Source: Glycine soja
Taxonomy: Eukaryota > Streptophyta > Magnoliopsida > Fabales > Fabaceae
DNA: 64,000 bases
Direction of reading: 5' to 3'
Assembly: GCF_004193775.1 (NCBI RefSeq)
Contig: NC_041016.1
Coordinates: forward strand, 10,689,395-10,753,394
Shown here: positions 50,880 through 64,000 of the stretch, in pieces
How the letters are laid out: each line of letters begins with the position of its first letter
How positions within the stretch are numbered: position 1 is the first letter of the stretch
Translations under genes and position numbers: made by a program
Notes under the pieces: model-generated
The model's input: only the letters and a program-made list of their open reading frames with translations
Databases searched by the model: none
What the model was told of the DNA's origin: nothing

Positions 50880-53800
50880 GGTTCAACAACTGAGTGCTCA
50901 GCTCAACTGCACAAGCCACTTATGCTCTTAAACCCCTCAGTCACTATTCAAGGGTTTTCTTTAGGCTTTTTATAAGCTGGTTTTTTCAATTGGACAAAAC
51001 TTAAATTGCAATTACTTCATCAAAATTATAGTTTATCTTAATACTCTATACTGATTTTTAATATATATTTTATTATGCCGAATTTGTTTTTTTATTATAC
51101 AAATCATTAAGATGAGACTTTTAATTTTGATAAAAAAATGTGGAAAACTATAACAAATTATAACTATTTTTTAAATTTTATTTGTAGTTAATTAATATTT
51201 TTAAATTGTTGGGTATCTTACACAATTACACTCTCAACTCAACCGACAATGACATTCTTGCAGTAAGATATTCTTATTATCATTTTTACTGGAAAAAATT
51301 ACAATCATCCGAGGATGCTCTTGTAGATATACTATCTATAATATTCTATTATTTCGTAAAATAAATTAAAAAGATTTTTTTAGTTAAAAATAAATAGTTT
51401 TAAAAAATGGTGAGATTTTTATAATTAAATAAATAAGGAGAAATAACTTTATTCAAATAATGGTTTGAAGAAAAATAAAAAAATATTTGATTTATTTATT
51501 TGATAGAAAATAAATTAGAGTATTTCTTTATAAAATAATAAATAAATAAAAAATAGAGTAAATAATGGATTGAGAGTACCCTAGCCATAAATAGAGATAT
51601 GTTAGGTGATTTTTCAGATTGAGGTTAGTATCTGCTGTTCCTCTTCCTCTCCGTTTTCCCAAAATTTTTTATTTTTACGCATACACTCAAACATATCTCA
51701 GTAAAACGATGATCTCCAACTTGTTAATCATTGGATCATCGTGACATTTGAGCACCAGGTTCAGAACTCATTTACGAACATTTTCACCGTTGGAATTTAT
51801 GAAACAATGTTGGAGATGAGAAAAATTCCCTTCGTATTGGAGTTTTCTCTTTTCCCGTAGAGACCCAACATCTATCTCAGTAAAACTATGATCCCGGACT
51901 CATTAATCATTGGGTCATTGTGGAATTTGGACACCAAGTTTGCAATTCATTTCCGCATATCTTCATCGTTGAGATTTGAAAAATGATATCTGAGGAGGTA
52001 GAAATACTCACTGCACGTATACAATGGAATGAAGGCTTCAATTTTTTCTCCTTCTCTCTAACGTTTGGAAACCTTATCAGAGCAACCAGAGGAAAAAGCT
52101 TGAGGAATGTCAGGGTATCGTTAGAGATGCCGCTATCACTGTCGGAACACACGTGAGCCTGCTTAGAAGTAAGGGATGAGTTTATCGCAATTGGGATTAG
52201 AATGAACAAGTGTAGGAATCCTTAGAGGATCAAATTGGGGTTTATTTTTTGATGTTTATTGTATTGAAATTCTTTCTGTATAATTATGTGAAATTTTTTA
52301 AGGGGTTTTACTCCCTGTGGATTGAGAAATATTTTTGTATAATTTGGTTGTGTTTTTGATAGGATTAACGTGATAAATAGTTATATTGTGATCATGAAAT
52401 TATGATTAAAATTGTGTATAAGTGATAAATTAAATATGTGACGAATTGTGGGATAACATGTTGCTTTGAAATTATAATATTGTTATTGAGATTGAGTATA
52501 AGTGCAAAGTTGAACATGTGTTAATTTGTGAGATACGCGTAAACATGTGATGGTGGATTGTGACATTATGAGATGTTAAATTGTGGACATGAGATTTGGT
52601 TGTAAATAAGTGTGTTTAACACTTGATGTGATTATACTTGTATTGTGCGTTGTGAATTATACAATAACCCAACCAGTGTTTACCTTGAGAAAAATGTTTA
52701 TGCGCAATGTTAAAGGGAAAGTGTAAGTTTCCTTGTTAGGAACCAATGTTAAATTGTAACGTAATGTGTTAAACGTGTTTGAAACATGAGTATGAGGTCA
52801 TGTGTATTGTATAATTCATGAGTAGTGTCTGTGTGTAAAAAAAAATTGTTTTAGGGGTTGGACCTGAATCAGGCAGGTGAGGCTCTAACGGATTCTTCGA
52901 AGTCTAGACCTTGGGGGTAAAGACACTCGGTTTGAGTACTCCTTTAAGTTTATGTTGATCCCATATGGTTGGAACATTCTCGCAAAATAGAGTGACCATG
53001 ACTTGTCACTTTATGATTTTACTTAGTGAGAATGACTTGACATACCCATTGTGTGGTGTGACTTGTTATGTACTCCTAAGCGTCCTAGGGTGATTTTTCA
53101 CTGATATGGTACCACATTGCATATAGGCTTGAGTCTTAGTGTATTTGTTGCATAATGTTTGTGTATTTATTGATATTGATTGATTTAATGATATTGTGTT
53201 TTGATCTTTGAGTACGTGAATGATGTGAAAATGAATAAGACGTGTTGTGTTGTGATGTGATGTTACGCGACAAAGTGGTGAAATTATGTGAGTTATCTTA
53301 AAGTAAGTTGTATCTCATTTACATGATATGTATATCTAGTTGTCTCGTTTCTCTCTATTAGTTAGGAATGTGATAACTCACTCCCCGTGTACTATTTGTG
53401 TTTGGATCATGTGATGATCTCGAACTTTGTGTTCGTGAGAGTAGATGGTTAGGTGAATGGTTATGGAGAACCTAATGCTAAATGACGCGGGAACACAATG
53501 CTCTGATAGGATGTGACATTGGGATATAGGTTTTTATATTAATTGCATGAAGTCTTGGACGACCTTGTTTGAACCGAGATGATTTTATTATTTATTTAGA
53601 TAAGTTTTATTATGATGCGAAAAAAGCGAATGTAAACCTTTTACCCTTTTGAAAGGATTTTATTTAAATGTGTTTTAAGAACTTTTAATTAATTATAATT
53701 TTTTTTCCTTTTATTATTAGCACATATATGTATGGGTAGAGAATGTCATACTACGAACCCATAAGGTTTTGTGAATAGTAATCACTGAATACTACACTGC

Positions 53801-54631
53801 TAACCTGCATGCAACTAAAGATAGAGTGTGATGAGTTATAAGGGTTGGACCTCAAGGAACCTCACAAGTTTTTGAAAAGAATTTTGTCACTTGACACTAA
53901 TTGCGTGCTTGGTGTAGATGTGCACAGAGTATTATTTGTGCACTTGTTAGGAAATGGGAATTTGAGTGAATTTTGATGTGAGTGGAACGTGAGTTATGAG
54001 TGAATTCTGAGATTCCATAGGAAAGAAGTCCCTCACTGAAAAAAAAGTGAGAATCAAATAAAGTCAAAGGACCAATCAATCTTTCAGTTGGGGCCTGAGA
54101 TTTGGTGTCGAAGCAGTTTGTGGTTTCTTCGATGAGTTAACAAATCTCATATAAATTGAACTTCATGAGTTTAATACCCTAATGTGCCAAACACTGAAAC
54201 AGTAGTTTCGTATGTCTTAATTTTCTACTCTCTACACATAAGATGTTGTGAATACAGCACTCCTAGCCTGCATGCAACTAAGTATAGTGTGAAGAGTTAT
54301 AAGAGTAGGACTCAAGGAACCTCAAAATAAAGGTAACAGCTAATTTGATTGAATAAATTATAAGCCACCCATTTGTACTAGGTAATACTAACCCCGTTAT
54401 TAATATGCAGAAATATGTTAAGGCTTGATCTTCATAGCCATGTTGACAATATTCTGTAAAATTTATTCATGATACAAAGTAGTATGACATTTTATGAATG
54501 TTGCTGCCGTGGTTTGGGAAAACGACATGCTTATATAATAACCTTAGCAGTGGTAAAAAGAAAAGCCAAAACGATGCAACTATAAAGAGAACACAAATTC
54601 TTGGTGGGAATTTGCTATCTTAAATACCCTT
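50880..54631. other. Non-coding region between NDUFAF7 and alpha-glucosidase A
   Basis: No gene recognised. 51690-51830 and 51860-51990 form a degenerate tandem pair (atctcagtaaaac.atgatc...tcattaatcattgg...tcgttg), and 52200-53600 is GT-rich on the plus strand and looks like non-coding DNA of a large retroelement, without visible pol motifs. From 53730 the sequence is the 3' flank repeated downstream of the second glucosidase gene. Confidence 0.4.
53900..54631. repeat. 3' flank of glucosidase A, repeated at 59125-59798
   Basis: Long collinear similarity, including gtgcacttgttaggaaatggg and ctgagatttggtgtc, continuing to the stop codons. It shows that the gene duplication included at least 700 bp downstream. 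Confidence 0.8.
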
Positions 54632-57600
54632 CTACTTGATTTCAATCTCCAGCTTGAATTCCTCTCCAATAAGGAGTGACAATTTTGAAACTTGTACATT
54701 AAGAAATTGAGAGGAGCTATCAGATTCTGACTTCACAACTGCCGTCCTCATTGAATCCGTGCCTTTCACAATATTCAACTCATTCCCTGCCAAATCCATT
54801 CCATTAAATCTCTGATACTTAGGTATCCCCAAGAATATTATATTGTCTATGATCCACCTTTGGTCCAGAGCAAATATTCCATTAGTGACCTTAGATGTTA
54901 CGATAACACTGCTGTTGTGTAATGTGCCATAAAAGCTTACCAATGTCCACTGATCATTCTCCCCTGCTATGTCAAGTGCCTCCCCATCATCCAGATACAC
55001 TTGTCCATAACTATCTCTGCTGCTACTGATAACCACCACAAGTTGAAATGCAGTTTTTCGGGCAGCATCAGTTGTCATTGCTTCTCCTTGTAAGGCCAAA
55101 ATATTACCTTCCCCAACATGCACATTTATGTGATCAGATGGAGCATCAAGAGTGACATACTTTCCTGATTCTGCATTCACTGAATTTGAGACATTAAAGA
55201 GGTCAAACCAGCTTCCTTTAGGAAAGTATGCATTAACAGTGGTAGCCCCAGATTGTAGTACAGGTGACACCAGAACCCCTTTACCTACTAGAAACTGTGA
55301 GTTTATTTTATATGTTGTGACATCCTCAGGGAATGAAAAGAAAAGGGGTCTTGCAATGGGAGTCCCTTTTGTATGTGCTTCATACATTAGTGTGTAGAAA
55401 TAAGGGAGAAGACTGTATCGGAGGCCTAGCACTTTCCTAGCTGATGAAGCTACTGAATCCCAAATGTAAAGCTCTTGCCTGATGGAGTTTTTCTCTGAAT
55501 GATCTCTCGCAAAGGGGTAAAATGCCCCCAACTACATTGAGAAAAATTAAAGTAGTATAATATGGTATTTCGTAGTTCATTTTTGCATGTATTTTCAACA
55601 AACAAAAATCGTGGTACTTTTCAGTTTTCACAAGTTACTTCTGTATATTTAGGCAAAGAAGGCATTGATTACTTTATACTATTTCAAAAAATGAAAATGT
55701 AATCCCATACTACTGCATTTGAGGATCAATTTTACCTGGATCCAACGCCGGCAAAGTTCTTCAGTTGTATTTCCTCCAAAACCACATATATCTGCTCCAA
55801 CCATTGGAATTCCAAAGATTCCTGAATTTAATATCGATGGAATTGAGTATGCCAAATCATTCCATGTAGCAGCATTATCTCCTGTCCAGTGAGACGCATA
55901 CTTACCAGAACTTACAAAAGTTGATCTACTTAGGATGAATGGCCTTTTACCAGTTATATCCACCAATGCCTTGTTAGTGACTTTGGATTCTAGTAGTCCA
56001 TACAAATTGTGGGCATTATACTCAGTGATATTACCAAAGTGTAAAGATGTTGCTGGGACTGTTCTGTAATTAATGGATTGTTGAACTTCACCATTGTTAA
56101 TTTTGTAGGGTGGGTTATCAAGATTAGAAGATGGATTGGGAGGAGAAGTAATGAAATTAGATAACTCGTTCATGTCAAGCCAAAGACCATCAAAAGAAAG
56201 AAGGTCCCTAAATAATTTGATTTCCCCACCCCAAAATGCTTGGCTGCGAGGGTTTAGAAAATCCGGGTAATAAACTGGTCCAGGCCAAACTTCACCAAGA
56301 TAATTGACTTCATTTCTCTTTATGTAGACATCAGCCTTCAAACCTCTAACATAGGTTGCATCCGTCTTATTTACACTGATACCTGTTTCCAAAATCTACC
56401 ACAAATTAATAAAAGAAGCATAGATATGTCCTCAAACATTAAGAGCAGAATATGATTTTTATTTGTTTAAAAGAATTTTGCTATAGTCAGAATTAGGTAC
56501 CTGGATCCAAGATAAGCACATATTTCTGACCATTTTTGTGAAGAGCATCAACAAAACTTATCATCTTATCCAGCGGAAAGTTGATGGGATCTAATGTGAA
56601 ATCCTTGTATGCATCCATGTAATCAATATCTGTCCACATAACTTCAAGGGGTATACCTGCTTTTGCATAGTTGTCAACCACACCCTCAAGATCACTTACA
56701 TTCTTGTAGCCCCATCGACACTGATGAAAACCTTCCCGACCAAGAAAGATCATACCAATGAGGATCAGCATGAATAGACATACTATATGTATAGCAATTC
56801 ATAACTTAGATTTTAATCTGTGTCAAGAAATTATTGTATGGTCTGAGATCATCACATGAGTATAGCTTGGGACCACCACATGACATGGTCCTGATCAATC
56901 TCCAAATGAAATATATTCAATTTTCTTTTTATAATTTACTAGAAAATGTTAATTAAACTCAATTATGTGTCACATGGAGATTAACCAAGATTATGATGGT
57001 GGGATACGTCACATGGAGATTAACCAAGATTATGATGGTGGGATACGTCATACGGAGATTAATCAGGATTATGATAGTGGGATACTATGTAATAATTTTC
57101 CTGTGTATACCAATTCACAAGTAATGAAAGCAATTTGGTGCGTGTGACATACCAAAGGACCAATAAGGCATGGGAGCAGGCCTGCCAATGAGTTCGGTGT
57201 ACTGCTCCAACACCAGTTCTGGAGAGGATCCAGAGAAAAAGTACAGATCAAAAACTCCACCAATGACCTTATAAGTAATGCGATCACCGCCGTACACAAT
57301 ATCCATTCCATTGCTGTTGAGTAGCAACACCCCGTGTGTGGTGCCAGCCTTGACTGTTCCATCAGCGGAGGGTGATCTCACGTCCAAGTAAAAAGGGTGA
57401 GAGCCATAAAGGTTCACGTCCAAGTTGTCACTTCCAATGTCTGCATTCCACAGTGTAAGGGTCTGGTTCGGTCGCAGCTTGAAGGAGCTCTTGGTGTGTT
57501 CCCCGAGGCCGAATAGAGAGGCTCTTTGTGATGGAAGAGAGGAAGAGAGCTGCAGGTATTGATCCTTAAAAATAAGAAAAGTTTCGGGGTTGGAAGGGTT

Positions 57601-58375
57601 AGGTGCCGTGTTGAAGAGGACATCGTTGGAGGATTTGCGCGAGACTGTGAAGCCAAATGGGGTGGTGTTGTGGAGAGTGAAAACAAGGTCTGAGTCTGGA
57701 TGTGTGAGACTGAGAGAGTGTTGGAAACCTTGGTTGGTATTGAAGTAGTAAAGAGGGTAATATTGGGAAGGGGACCCTCTGGGAAGGACTTGTTGGGGTA
57801 TTTCCCATCTTTGGTTGTTGGAGTCAGTGATTCTTACTCTCAATCTATCCTTGTTCTCAAAACTGCATGCAATTTAGAACAAGCAATAGTAGTATTATTT
57901 AGACTGATACATCACATAGATATGACAAACTATTAGGTGATAATGAATCTTCACATGATATGTTATCAAGTGTCATTAGTTTTTTGAAAATTTTTAATAC
58001 CTGTAATGTAAAAATTGATTAGGATCCGTCATAGACACTTATTCTCTAGAACTAGAAAGTAATTATATCAGACAAGTTAATGATATGAATTACGTTAAGT
58101 GTGATTGACTGAATGGACAATAGTCAACATCGTTAATTAATTGGATGTTGTTACCTGGCAGCAAGAGAGAGGTGCGGAATGTCGGGTCCGAAAACCGAGG
58201 ATGGTTTGATGAGTTTAAGGTTTGCAGCCAAAGAGACGCTTATGGGATAACTGTTAACAGTTGAGATGATGTAGCCATAACCAACTGGTGTTGCTTCTGA
58301 CAAAGAACTGGAGCAGAAGCCAAGACAAACACAGATACAGAATAGTAGTGGAGTGATGACAGTGGTTGTAGCCAT
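54632..58375 (-). CDS. Alpha-glucosidase, glycoside hydrolase family 31 (copy A)
   Basis: Secreted retaining alpha-glucosidase, most like the Arabidopsis At5g11720 group rather than alpha-xylosidase XYL1 (as judged by [15 protein letters not shown] and YWSFGFHQCR). It should release glucose from alpha-linked glucans in the apoplast or vacuole. Exons: 58375-58155, 57862-57153, 56731-56501, 56382-55736, 55531-54632; GT/AG borders, phases consistent, 902 residues. A signal peptide (about 1-28) is followed by EATPVGYGY. Catalytic nucleophile Asp457 in WLDMNE and acid/base Asp556 in HWTGDN are intact, as are [12 protein letters not shown] and [22 protein letters not shown] box lies about 120 bp upstream. 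A 39-bp minisatellite sits in intron 2. Confidence 0.93.
56971..57087. repeat. Minisatellite, 39-bp unit, three copies
   Basis: Units at 56971, 57010 and 57049 (cacatggagattaaccaaga...). The first two are identical, the third diverged. Located in intron 2 of glucosidase A; gene B lacks it. Confidence 0.9.
57447..57663 (-). repeat. 217-bp stretch identical to 62994-63210
   Basis: Within exon 2 of both glucosidase genes this interval is identical without a single difference by eye, while flanking sequence differs every 10-20 bases. Confidence 0.75.
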
Positions 58376-59798
58376 GTGTTGATGTGGGTGTGGATGTGAA
58401 ACGAAGGATGATCGTGGAAGGAAGGCGAGTTGACTTTCATGTCTTTTACTTTGTGAGCTTTACTACCTGGAACCAATCACCACTTTTTCCTCACGGGTAT
58501 TTATAATTTTAAAAAATCGATTTTTGATCACTTGAGGATATATGAAATAGTATTACATTAATCCTTTATAATTTGCTAACATATGATGGCATTTGTCCTG
58601 CTGCTATCTCTACGAATTGTTAGAGGAGACTGTTTCCGTTGCACAAGGTTGCAATAATCATCAAGAATATGTAGGTGTTACCCCATAAACTTCCACACCG
58701 CGTTATATTAAATACTCTGATTATATCACTTCACACTGTAACGTGCTTGTGTAGAGTGGGTTTTGAATTTTCCAGAATTACATTCAAAAATCAATTAACA
58801 TGATTTTAAGTAAATTTTTATATATTTGATTCTGCAATCTGGATATGATTTTGGTTTTAGTGTTGATTTTTAAGTTGAAGCAATTTAGGTAACTTTACAA
58901 AGTTTTAGAATTTTTTTGGTTACATTACTAACTTTTAAAATAAAAACATCAAAACATAAATCACACTATTTTAAAATCAAAATTAACCAAATTAAATTCA
59001 AAATCAACATTATTAGCGTTCATCCAAACACACATGTTAGATGTGCACAGAACAATTATTCATGTATTTGAATTTAGCGTCTCACTTTATTTACTGTGAT
59101 TCTGTCTTGACACTAGTGACATGCTTGTTGTAGATGTGCAGAGTGTATTATTTGTGCACTTGTTAGGAAATGGGAATCCAAGTGAATTGTGATTTGCAAG
59201 CGGAGTTGTGAGTGGAACGTGGGTTATGAATGAAATCCCGCATTGAAAATAAAGTCAGAATCAAATAAAGTCAAAGGACCAATTAACCTATTCAGTTGGG
59301 ACCTGAGATTTGGTGTCAGAAGCAGTTTGTGGTTTCCTCGGTAAGTTAATAAATCTCATATAAGTTGAACTACAAATGAAACAGTAGTTTCTATTATCAG
59401 TCTACGCAAAAGATGTTTGTGGATACTGCACTGCTAGCATGAATCCAACTAAATAGAGTGTGAAGAGTTATAAGAGTAGGACTCATGGAACCTCAACTAA
59501 AGGTAATTGCTACATTGATTGCATAAATTAAGAGCGACCACCAGTACTAGGTAATACTCACCCCGTTATTGATAGGCAGACATACGTTTAGGCTTGAACT
59601 TCATAGCCATGTTGACAATATTCTGTAAAATTTATTCCTGACACAAAATATGACATTTTATGAATGTTTGTGTCGTGGTTTGGGAAAATGACATCCTTAT
59701 ATAGTAACCTTAGCAGTGATAAAACGAAGAGCCAAAACGATGCAACTATAAAGAGAGCACAAATTCTTTGTGGGAATTTGCTATCTTAAAGTACCCTT
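58376..59798. other. Intergenic region between the two alpha-glucosidases
   Basis: The left part holds the promoter of copy A (TATAAATACC on the minus strand at 58496-58505). The right part (from about 59125) is the duplicated 3' flank of copy B. No other gene. Confidence 0.6.
58496..58505 (-). promoter_or_regulatory. TATA box of alpha-glucosidase A
   Basis: TATAAATACC read on the minus strand, 121 bp upstream of the ATG at 58375. Confidence 0.5.
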
Positions 59799-62700
59799 CT
59801 ACTTGATTTCTATCTCCAGCTTGAATTCCTCTCCAATAGGAAGTGACAATTTTGAAACTTGTACATTAACAAATTGAGAAGAGCTATCAAATTCTGACTT
59901 CACAACTGCCGTCCTCATTGAATCCATGCCATTCACAATTTTCAACTCATTTCCTGCCAAATCCATTCCATTAAATCTCTTATTCTTAGGTATCCCCAAG
60001 AAACTTACATTGTCTATGATCCACCTTTGGTCCAGAGCAAATCTTGCATTAGTGACCTTAGATGTTACTAAAACACTGTTGTTGTGTAATGCGCCATAAA
60101 AGCTTGCCAATGTCCACTGATCATTCACCCCTGCTATGTCAAGTGCCTCCCCATCATCCAAATACACTTGTCCAAAACTACTTCCGCTGTTACTGATAAC
60201 TACCACAAGTTGAAATGCAGTTTTCCGGGCAGCAACAGTTGTTATTGCTTCACCTTGCAAAGCTAAAATATTACCTTCCCCAACATGCACATTTATGTGA
60301 TCAGATGGAGCATCAAGAGTAACATACTTGCCTGATTCTGCATTCACTGAATTTGAGACATTAAAGAGGTCAAACCAGCTTCCTTTAGGAAAGTATGCAA
60401 CAACAGAGGTTGCCCCAGATTGTAGCACAGGTGACACCAGAACCCCTTTACCTAATAGAAATTGTGAGCTTATTTCGTAAGTTGTGACATCCTCAGGGAA
60501 AGAAAAGAAAAGGGGTCGTGCAATTGGTGTCCCTTTTGTGTGTGCTTCATACATCAGTGTGTACAAATAAGGGAGAAGACGATAACGGAGGCCAAGCACT
60601 TTCTTAGCTGAATCTGCAACGGAGTCCCAAAGATAAAGCTCTTGCCTATTGGAGTTCTTGTCTGAATGATCTCTTGCGAAGGGGTAAAAAGCCCCCAACT
60701 TCATTGAGGAAAATAAAAGAAGTTAAATATATATGTTTATTTATTTCACACAAGTCAAAATATTATCCATACTACTGAATCAATTTTACCTGGATCCAGC
60801 GCCGGCAAAGTTCTTCAGTTGTATTTCCTCCGAAACCACATATATCTGCTCCAACCATTGGAATTCCAAAGATTCCAGAATTTAATATCGCAGGGATTGA
60901 GTATGCCAAATCATTCCATGTAGCAGCATTGTCTCCTGTCCAGTGGGCAGCATACTTACCAGAACTCACAAAAGTTGATCTACTTAGGATGAATGGCCTT
61001 TTGCCAGTTATATCCTTTAAGGCTTTGTTAGTTACTTTGGATTCTAGTAGTCCATATAAATTGTGGACATTATACTCAGTGATATTACCAAAGTGTAAAG
61101 ATGTTGCTGGAACTGTTCTGTCATTAATGGAATGTTGATCTCCAACATTGTTAATTTTATAGGGAGGATTATCAAGATTAGAAAATGGAATGGGAGGAGA
61201 AGTAATGAAATTAGATAACTCATTCATGTCAATCCAAAGACCATCAATAGGGAGCAGGTCCCTAAATAATTTGATTTCCCGGCCCCAAAATGCTTGGCTG
61301 CGAGGGTTTAGAAAATCAGGATAATAAACTGGTCCAGGCCAAACTTTACCAAGATAGTTGCTTCCATTCCTCTTTATGTAGACATCAGCCTGCAAACCTC
61401 TAATATAGGTTGCATATGTCTCATTTACACTGATACCTATTTCCAAAATTTGCCTCAAATTAATAAAAAAAAATGTACAGATGCTTCCTCAAGCATAATG
61501 ATTTTGATTTTCGTTTTTAAAAAAAAATTTATGGTGTAAAAATTAGGTACCTGGATCCACGATAAGCACATATTTCTGACCATTCTTGTGAAGAGTATCA
61601 ACAAAACTTCTCATCTTATCCAGCGGAAAGTTGATTGGATCAAATGTGAAATCTTTATATGCATCCATGTAATCGATATCTGTCCACATAACTTCAAGGG
61701 GTATACTTGCTTTTGCATAGTTGGCAACCACATCCTGGAGATCACTTACATTCTTGTAGCCATATCGACACTGATGAAAACCTTCACAATAGATAATAAT
61801 TATGTGGATTAACAAGGGAAGTAGATAAAATGGATTAGCTTGAATAGACAGAAAAATTGCAATTGATAAGTTAGATTTTGATGTCTGTGGCCCATTCCAT
61901 AGATAAATTCATAAAGTACACAAGGTTCACCAACACATCTTTAATTCAATGAGGCATGAATCGACCATTTGTCCTTGGAAGAAACAGAGTAGCAAGATTC
62001 GTCACTAACAAAATAGAAAATGTGATCACTTGTCAATGCTAAAAGTTTTCAAGAAGGAAAAGAAAACAAAGCCATTTTAGCTTTATCTCCTACTATTTTT
62101 ACTTCAGATACGAAAAGGAATCATGCTATATTTACTAGCCTCTCTTTTTCGAGAAAACATGTAAATAACTTCCTTTATTAATGCCATAGCATAATTGTAG
62201 CTCATTATTCCTCTGCCTTGAATCTACAGTATGTATATGTATCTACAATATGAGAACCAATATTCACTCAAAAACTTATGTAGCAAAAAGTAAACAACTA
62301 AACATATGACTAACTGCTTTGTTCCCAGGTATCTGTAACACAAAATCACAGGACACTGGAAACTACAAGACTATAGAAACAAGCTAAGCAGTTGTACTAC
62401 TCTATTATCAATGATACAATAACCTGTAGAAAAAATTACACCTCCTTTCAAGTTTCAAAGCTTGTCATTTCTATATTATTTTTCTTTAACAATAGTTAAA
62501 AACAATGAAATTGAAGACTCAAAAGCAAAATTTTATAAAATTGTCTGCAATTTTGGCCACAATGTTAAGGATTTTAGAGTATCTGTGACTGCAATTACAG
62601 CTGCCTGGCTGCATTAATCGCATTTGTCTTTAAATTCTCGCAATATCAAGGATCGCAACAACACTTCGATCATGACTGCAATTAAAAACCTTGACTTACC

Positions 62701-63802
62701 AAAGGACCAATAAGGCATGGGAGCAGGCCTGCCAATGAATTCAGTGTATTGCTCCAACACCAGTTCAGGAGTTGATCCAACGAAAAAGTAGAAATCAAAA
62801 ACCCCACCAATGACCTTATATGTAATTTGATCACCGCCATACATAATGTCCATTCCATTGCTGTTGAATAACAACACCCCGTGTGTGGTGCCAGCCTTCA
62901 CTTTTCCATCAAAAGAGGATGATCTCACGTCCAAGTAAAAAGGGTGAGAGCCATAAAGGTTCAAGTCCAAGTTGGCACTTGCAATGTCTGCAGTCCACAG
63001 TGTAAGGGTCTGGTTCGGTCGCAGCTTGAAGGAGCTCTTGGTGTGTTCCCCGAGGCCGAATAGAGAGGCTCTTTGTGATGGAAGAGAGGAAGAGAGCTGC
63101 AGGTATTGATCCTTAAAAATAAGAAAAGTTTCGGGGTTGGAAGGGTTAGGTGCCGTGTTGAAGAGGACATCGTTGGAGGATTTGCGCGAGACTGTGAAGC
63201 CAAATGGGGTAGTGTTGTGGAGAGTGAAAACAAGGTCTGAATTTGGATGTGTGAGACTGAAAGAGTGTTTTTTCTGAGGGGAACCTTGTTTACTATTGAG
63301 GGAGCGAAGAGGGTAATACTGGAAAGAGGAGCCTCTGGGAATGACTTCTTGTGGAATTTCCCATCTTTGGTGATTGGAGTCGGTGATTCTCACTCTCAAC
63401 CTATCCTTGTTCTCAAAACTGCAATTCAGAACATCCAATTTTAGATAGATACATAGATAGATTACATGTCAAAATTTTAGTATAAGACAAGTTAATGGTG
63501 TGAATTGTGTAAGTGTGAATGGACAGCAATCAACAACGTTAATTATTTGGTTGTTAATGATGTTGTTGTTATTACCTGGCAGTGAGGGAGAGGTGTGGAA
63601 TGTCGGGTCCGAAAACAGAGGAGGGTTTGATGAGATCAAGGTTTGCAGTTAAAGAGTTGGTTATGGGAAAATTGTAAACAGTTGAGATTGTGTAGCCATA
63701 ACCAACTGGTGTTGCTTCCAACGATGAAAAGGAGGAGCAAAAGATGAGAAAAACACTGAAGATAGTAGCGGTGGCTTTAGTCACTCTCCATCGTGTGGCC
63801 AT
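59799..63802 (-). CDS. Alpha-glucosidase, glycoside hydrolase family 31 (copy B)
   Basis: Tandem paralogue of the gene at 54632-58375 with the same five-exon plan: 63802-63576, 63418-62700, 61781-61551, 61436-60790, 60698-59799; 907 residues. I chose the ATG at 63802 because MATRWRV followed by a hydrophobic signal peptide lines up with MATTTVI of copy A; an ATG at 63946 would add 48 residues without homology. The catalytic Asp of WIDMNE (about 462) and of HWTGDN (about 561) are present, with no frame damage. The two proteins are very similar; exon 2 contains a fully identical stretch, and exon 1 and the promoters differ more. Intron 2 is longer (918 against 421 bp). A G-box lies upstream. 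Confidence 0.93.
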
Positions 63803-64000
63803 AGTGTTAGTGTTGAAGTGAGTGTGTGAATAAGGATAGGAAATGATGGCATGATGGAGGCGAGGCAAGTTAACTTCACTATTGTTTCTCATATTAACAT
63901 TATTTGTTGTCTTCTTTGGAACCAACCACCAACAATATTTTCCCACGTGTATTTGTTATAAGCGTATCATGTTTGATGCAAGTGTAATTCCGCAATTTGT
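63803..64000 (-). promoter_or_regulatory. Upstream region of alpha-glucosidase B with G-box
   Basis: CACGTG at 63944-63949 and a TATAAC-like box at about 63957-63962 (minus strand) lie 142-160 bp upstream of the ATG. The window ends at 64000. Confidence 0.35.

Noticed and set aside
54632..63802. Annotation of the GH31 genes as alpha-xylosidase XYL1
   Set aside because: Diagnostic stretches ([33 protein letters not shown]) agree with the alpha-glucosidase branch rather than XYL1.

Overview
The window looks like nuclear DNA of a flowering plant, most likely a legume such as Glycine (inferred from gene families and repeat style; no marker fixes the species). It is AT-rich, has spliced genes, tandem gene families and nested retrotransposons, and shows no bacterial or organellar features.

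Layout. 1-0.9 kb: decayed Harbinger transposase. 1.7-24.8 kb: a berberine-bridge-enzyme-like (BBE-like) FAD oxidase cluster with one intact two-exon gene (1673-3413, minus), one pseudogene (11.3-13.0 kb, minus) and one pseudogene (18.4-24.8 kb, plus) cut in two by a 4785-bp Copia element with a 5-bp target duplication. Between them lie a LINE fragment, an LTR-like block, a CACTA-type MITE, a fold-back element and a deletion-derived LTR element nested in a decayed Gypsy gag. 25.4-26.4 kb repeats a block also found at 5.2-6.2 kb. 27.1-28.9 kb: internally deleted Copia remnant. 29.2-42.1 kb: wall-associated-kinase-like (WAKL) cluster with one intact three-exon receptor kinase (34086-39325, plus) between two kinase pseudogenes, plus a second deletion-derived LTR element (31.5-32.9 kb). 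43.0-50.9 kb: a complete 14-exon gene (minus) for a mitochondrial NDUFAF7-type methyltransferase, with several transposon remnants in its introns. 51-54.6 kb: non-coding, repeat-like DNA. 54.6-63.8 kb: two intact tandem GH31 alpha-glucosidase genes (minus), five exons each.

The intact genes act in different compartments: apoplastic or secretory oxidation (BBE-like), cell-surface signalling (WAKL), complex I assembly in mitochondria (NDUFAF7) and secreted carbohydrate hydrolysis (GH31). They form no pathway. What links them is local duplication: BBE-like x3, WAKL kinase exon x3, GH31 x2, and a duplication that copied the convergent 3' ends of the WAKL and NDUFAF7 genes together.

The observations most worth checking are: a likely recent intron gain in the intact BBE-like gene (12-bp direct repeat supplying both splice sites); three tiny poly(A) insertions with 12-17 bp target duplications and a shared ACC-A(n) end; a duplicated possible small secreted peptide gene damaged differently in each copy; a nonsense codon shared by both BBE pseudogenes; and an snRNA-type USE+TATA pair inside a 136-bp solo LTR. 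All coordinates, splice sites and identity counts were worked out by eye.
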